Assembly (NCBI GenBank): GCA_959606905.1
Contig: CAUHML010000158.1
Location: 1 to 7,282, forward strand
Length of the DNA: 7,282 bases
Direction of reading: 5' to 3'
Source: an uncultured Bacteroides sp.
Lineage (GTDB): Bacteria > Bacteroidota > Bacteroidia > Bacteroidales > Bacteroidaceae
A program made the translations under genes and the position numbers. Below the pieces are notes generated by a model, which made no database searches, was not told the DNA's origin, and was given only the letters and a program-made list of their open reading frames with translations. Of the stretch, positions 6,804-7,282 are shown one piece after another; the first letter of the stretch is position 1, and each line of letters begins with the position of its first letter.

Positions 6804-7282
6804 TTACTGTACGTTCATTACAATCGTTTTCAACTTATTTCTATCAGAAGTTCCTCCATACAGTAATTCATAAGTACCTTCCAACGGACGCATCGTATTC
6901 GACTCTGCATCAAACCATTCAAAGTTCTCACCGGTAAGAGGAATAGCTACTGATTCAGTTTTCCCTGCCGGAATATGAACGCGTTTGAAGGCACGCAAGG
7001 TATAACGGGGACCTTCCTTATCACCCGGACGTCCCAAATAAACCTGAACCACCTCTTCTCCATCACGTTGCCCGACATTGCTTACCGGAATAGTCAATAC
7101 TACATTTTCACCTTTAGCGATTGTATTCTTGCTCAATTTAGCTTCTCCATAAGTAAAGTCAGTATAACTCAACCCATGACCGAATGGGAAAAGTGGTTGC
7201 TGTTGCATATATCGATAGGTACGTCCCTTCATGGAATAGTCTTCAAAGTCCGGCAATTGATTCACATCCTTATAGAAAGTGA
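6804..7282 (-). CDS. GH3-family beta-glycosidase, C-terminal fragment (runs off the right edge)
   Basis: About 158 C-terminal codons are present. The frame is open to base 7282, so the true start lies outside the window, and the GTG at 7265 is an internal Val, not a start. The end of the GH3 C-terminal alpha/beta domain shows FEDYSMKGRTYRY followed by PLFPFGHGLSYTDF, a strong signature of GH3 beta-xylosidases and beta-glucosidases. The remaining 110 or so residues form the fibronectin-III-like domain that closes these enzymes, with GQRDGEEVVQVYL and EWFDAESNTMRPLEGTYEL. The catalytic Asp and acid/base Glu lie upstream and cannot be inspected. In a xylan setting the expected role is release of xylose from the non-reducing end of xylo-oligosaccharides; beta-glucosidase is the alternative. 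The stop at 6804 is followed by tandem terminators, so this gene probably ends its own transcription unit. Confidence 0.93.
   Translation of the reverse strand, partial: TFYKDVNQLPDFEDYSMKGRTYRYMQQQPLFPFGHGLSYTDFTYGEAKLSKNTIAKGENVVLTIPVSNVGQRDGEEVVQVYLGRPGDKEGPRYTLRAFKRVHIPAGKTESVAIPLTGENFEWFDAESNTMRPLEGTYELLYGGTSDRNKLKTIVMNVQ

Noticed and set aside
7263..7265. GTG as the start of a separate 153-residue protein
   Set aside because: The frame continues open past it to the window edge with GH3-like residues (TFYKD before Val), so it is an internal Val of a longer GH3 protein.

Overview
The window looks like part of a polysaccharide utilisation locus (PUL) from a gut Bacteroides, near the B. 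ovatus / B. xylanisolvens type. The reasons are the AT-rich spacers, starts without a clear Shine-Dalgarno, a Bacteroides-type -7 box (TAnnTTTG), and a run of exported glycoside hydrolases (GH) typical of that group. The species is an inference, because there is no rRNA or other marker gene here.

Every gene I can support lies on the minus strand, so transcription runs from right to left. At the right edge is the C-terminal end of a GH3 enzyme (6804-7282). It is followed by a 432-bp intergenic region (6372-6803). This holds two tandem intrinsic terminators built from a phased 22-bp repeat, then repeated GTTACAT boxes that could be an operator, then a promoter candidate about 50 bp upstream of the next gene. 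Downstream is a tight operon: GH43 with a C-terminal beta-sandwich (4644-6371), GH31 (2174-4618), GH97 (177-2153) and the first 52 codons of a second GH43 (1-157). Spacers within the operon are only 19-25 bp, so the genes are probably co-transcribed and perhaps translationally coupled.

The four operon products start with apparent signal peptides and no obvious lipobox, so I expect soluble periplasmic enzymes. The set fits stepwise trimming of oligosaccharide side chains. GH97 (retaining, alpha-galactosidase-like) would remove a terminal alpha-galactose or related sugar, GH31 (alpha-xylosidase-like) an alpha-xylose, the GH43 enzymes arabinofuranose or xylose, and GH3 would hydrolyse beta-linked xylose or glucose. 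This combination recalls the PULs for complex glucuronoarabinoxylan (corn-type xylan with galactosyl-xylosyl-arabinose side chains). Xyloglucan is a less likely alternative. SusC/SusD transport genes and the sensor-regulator are not in the window.

The enzymes belong to known families. The least explained parts are non-coding: the 22-bp repeat/double-hairpin block and the candidate operator.
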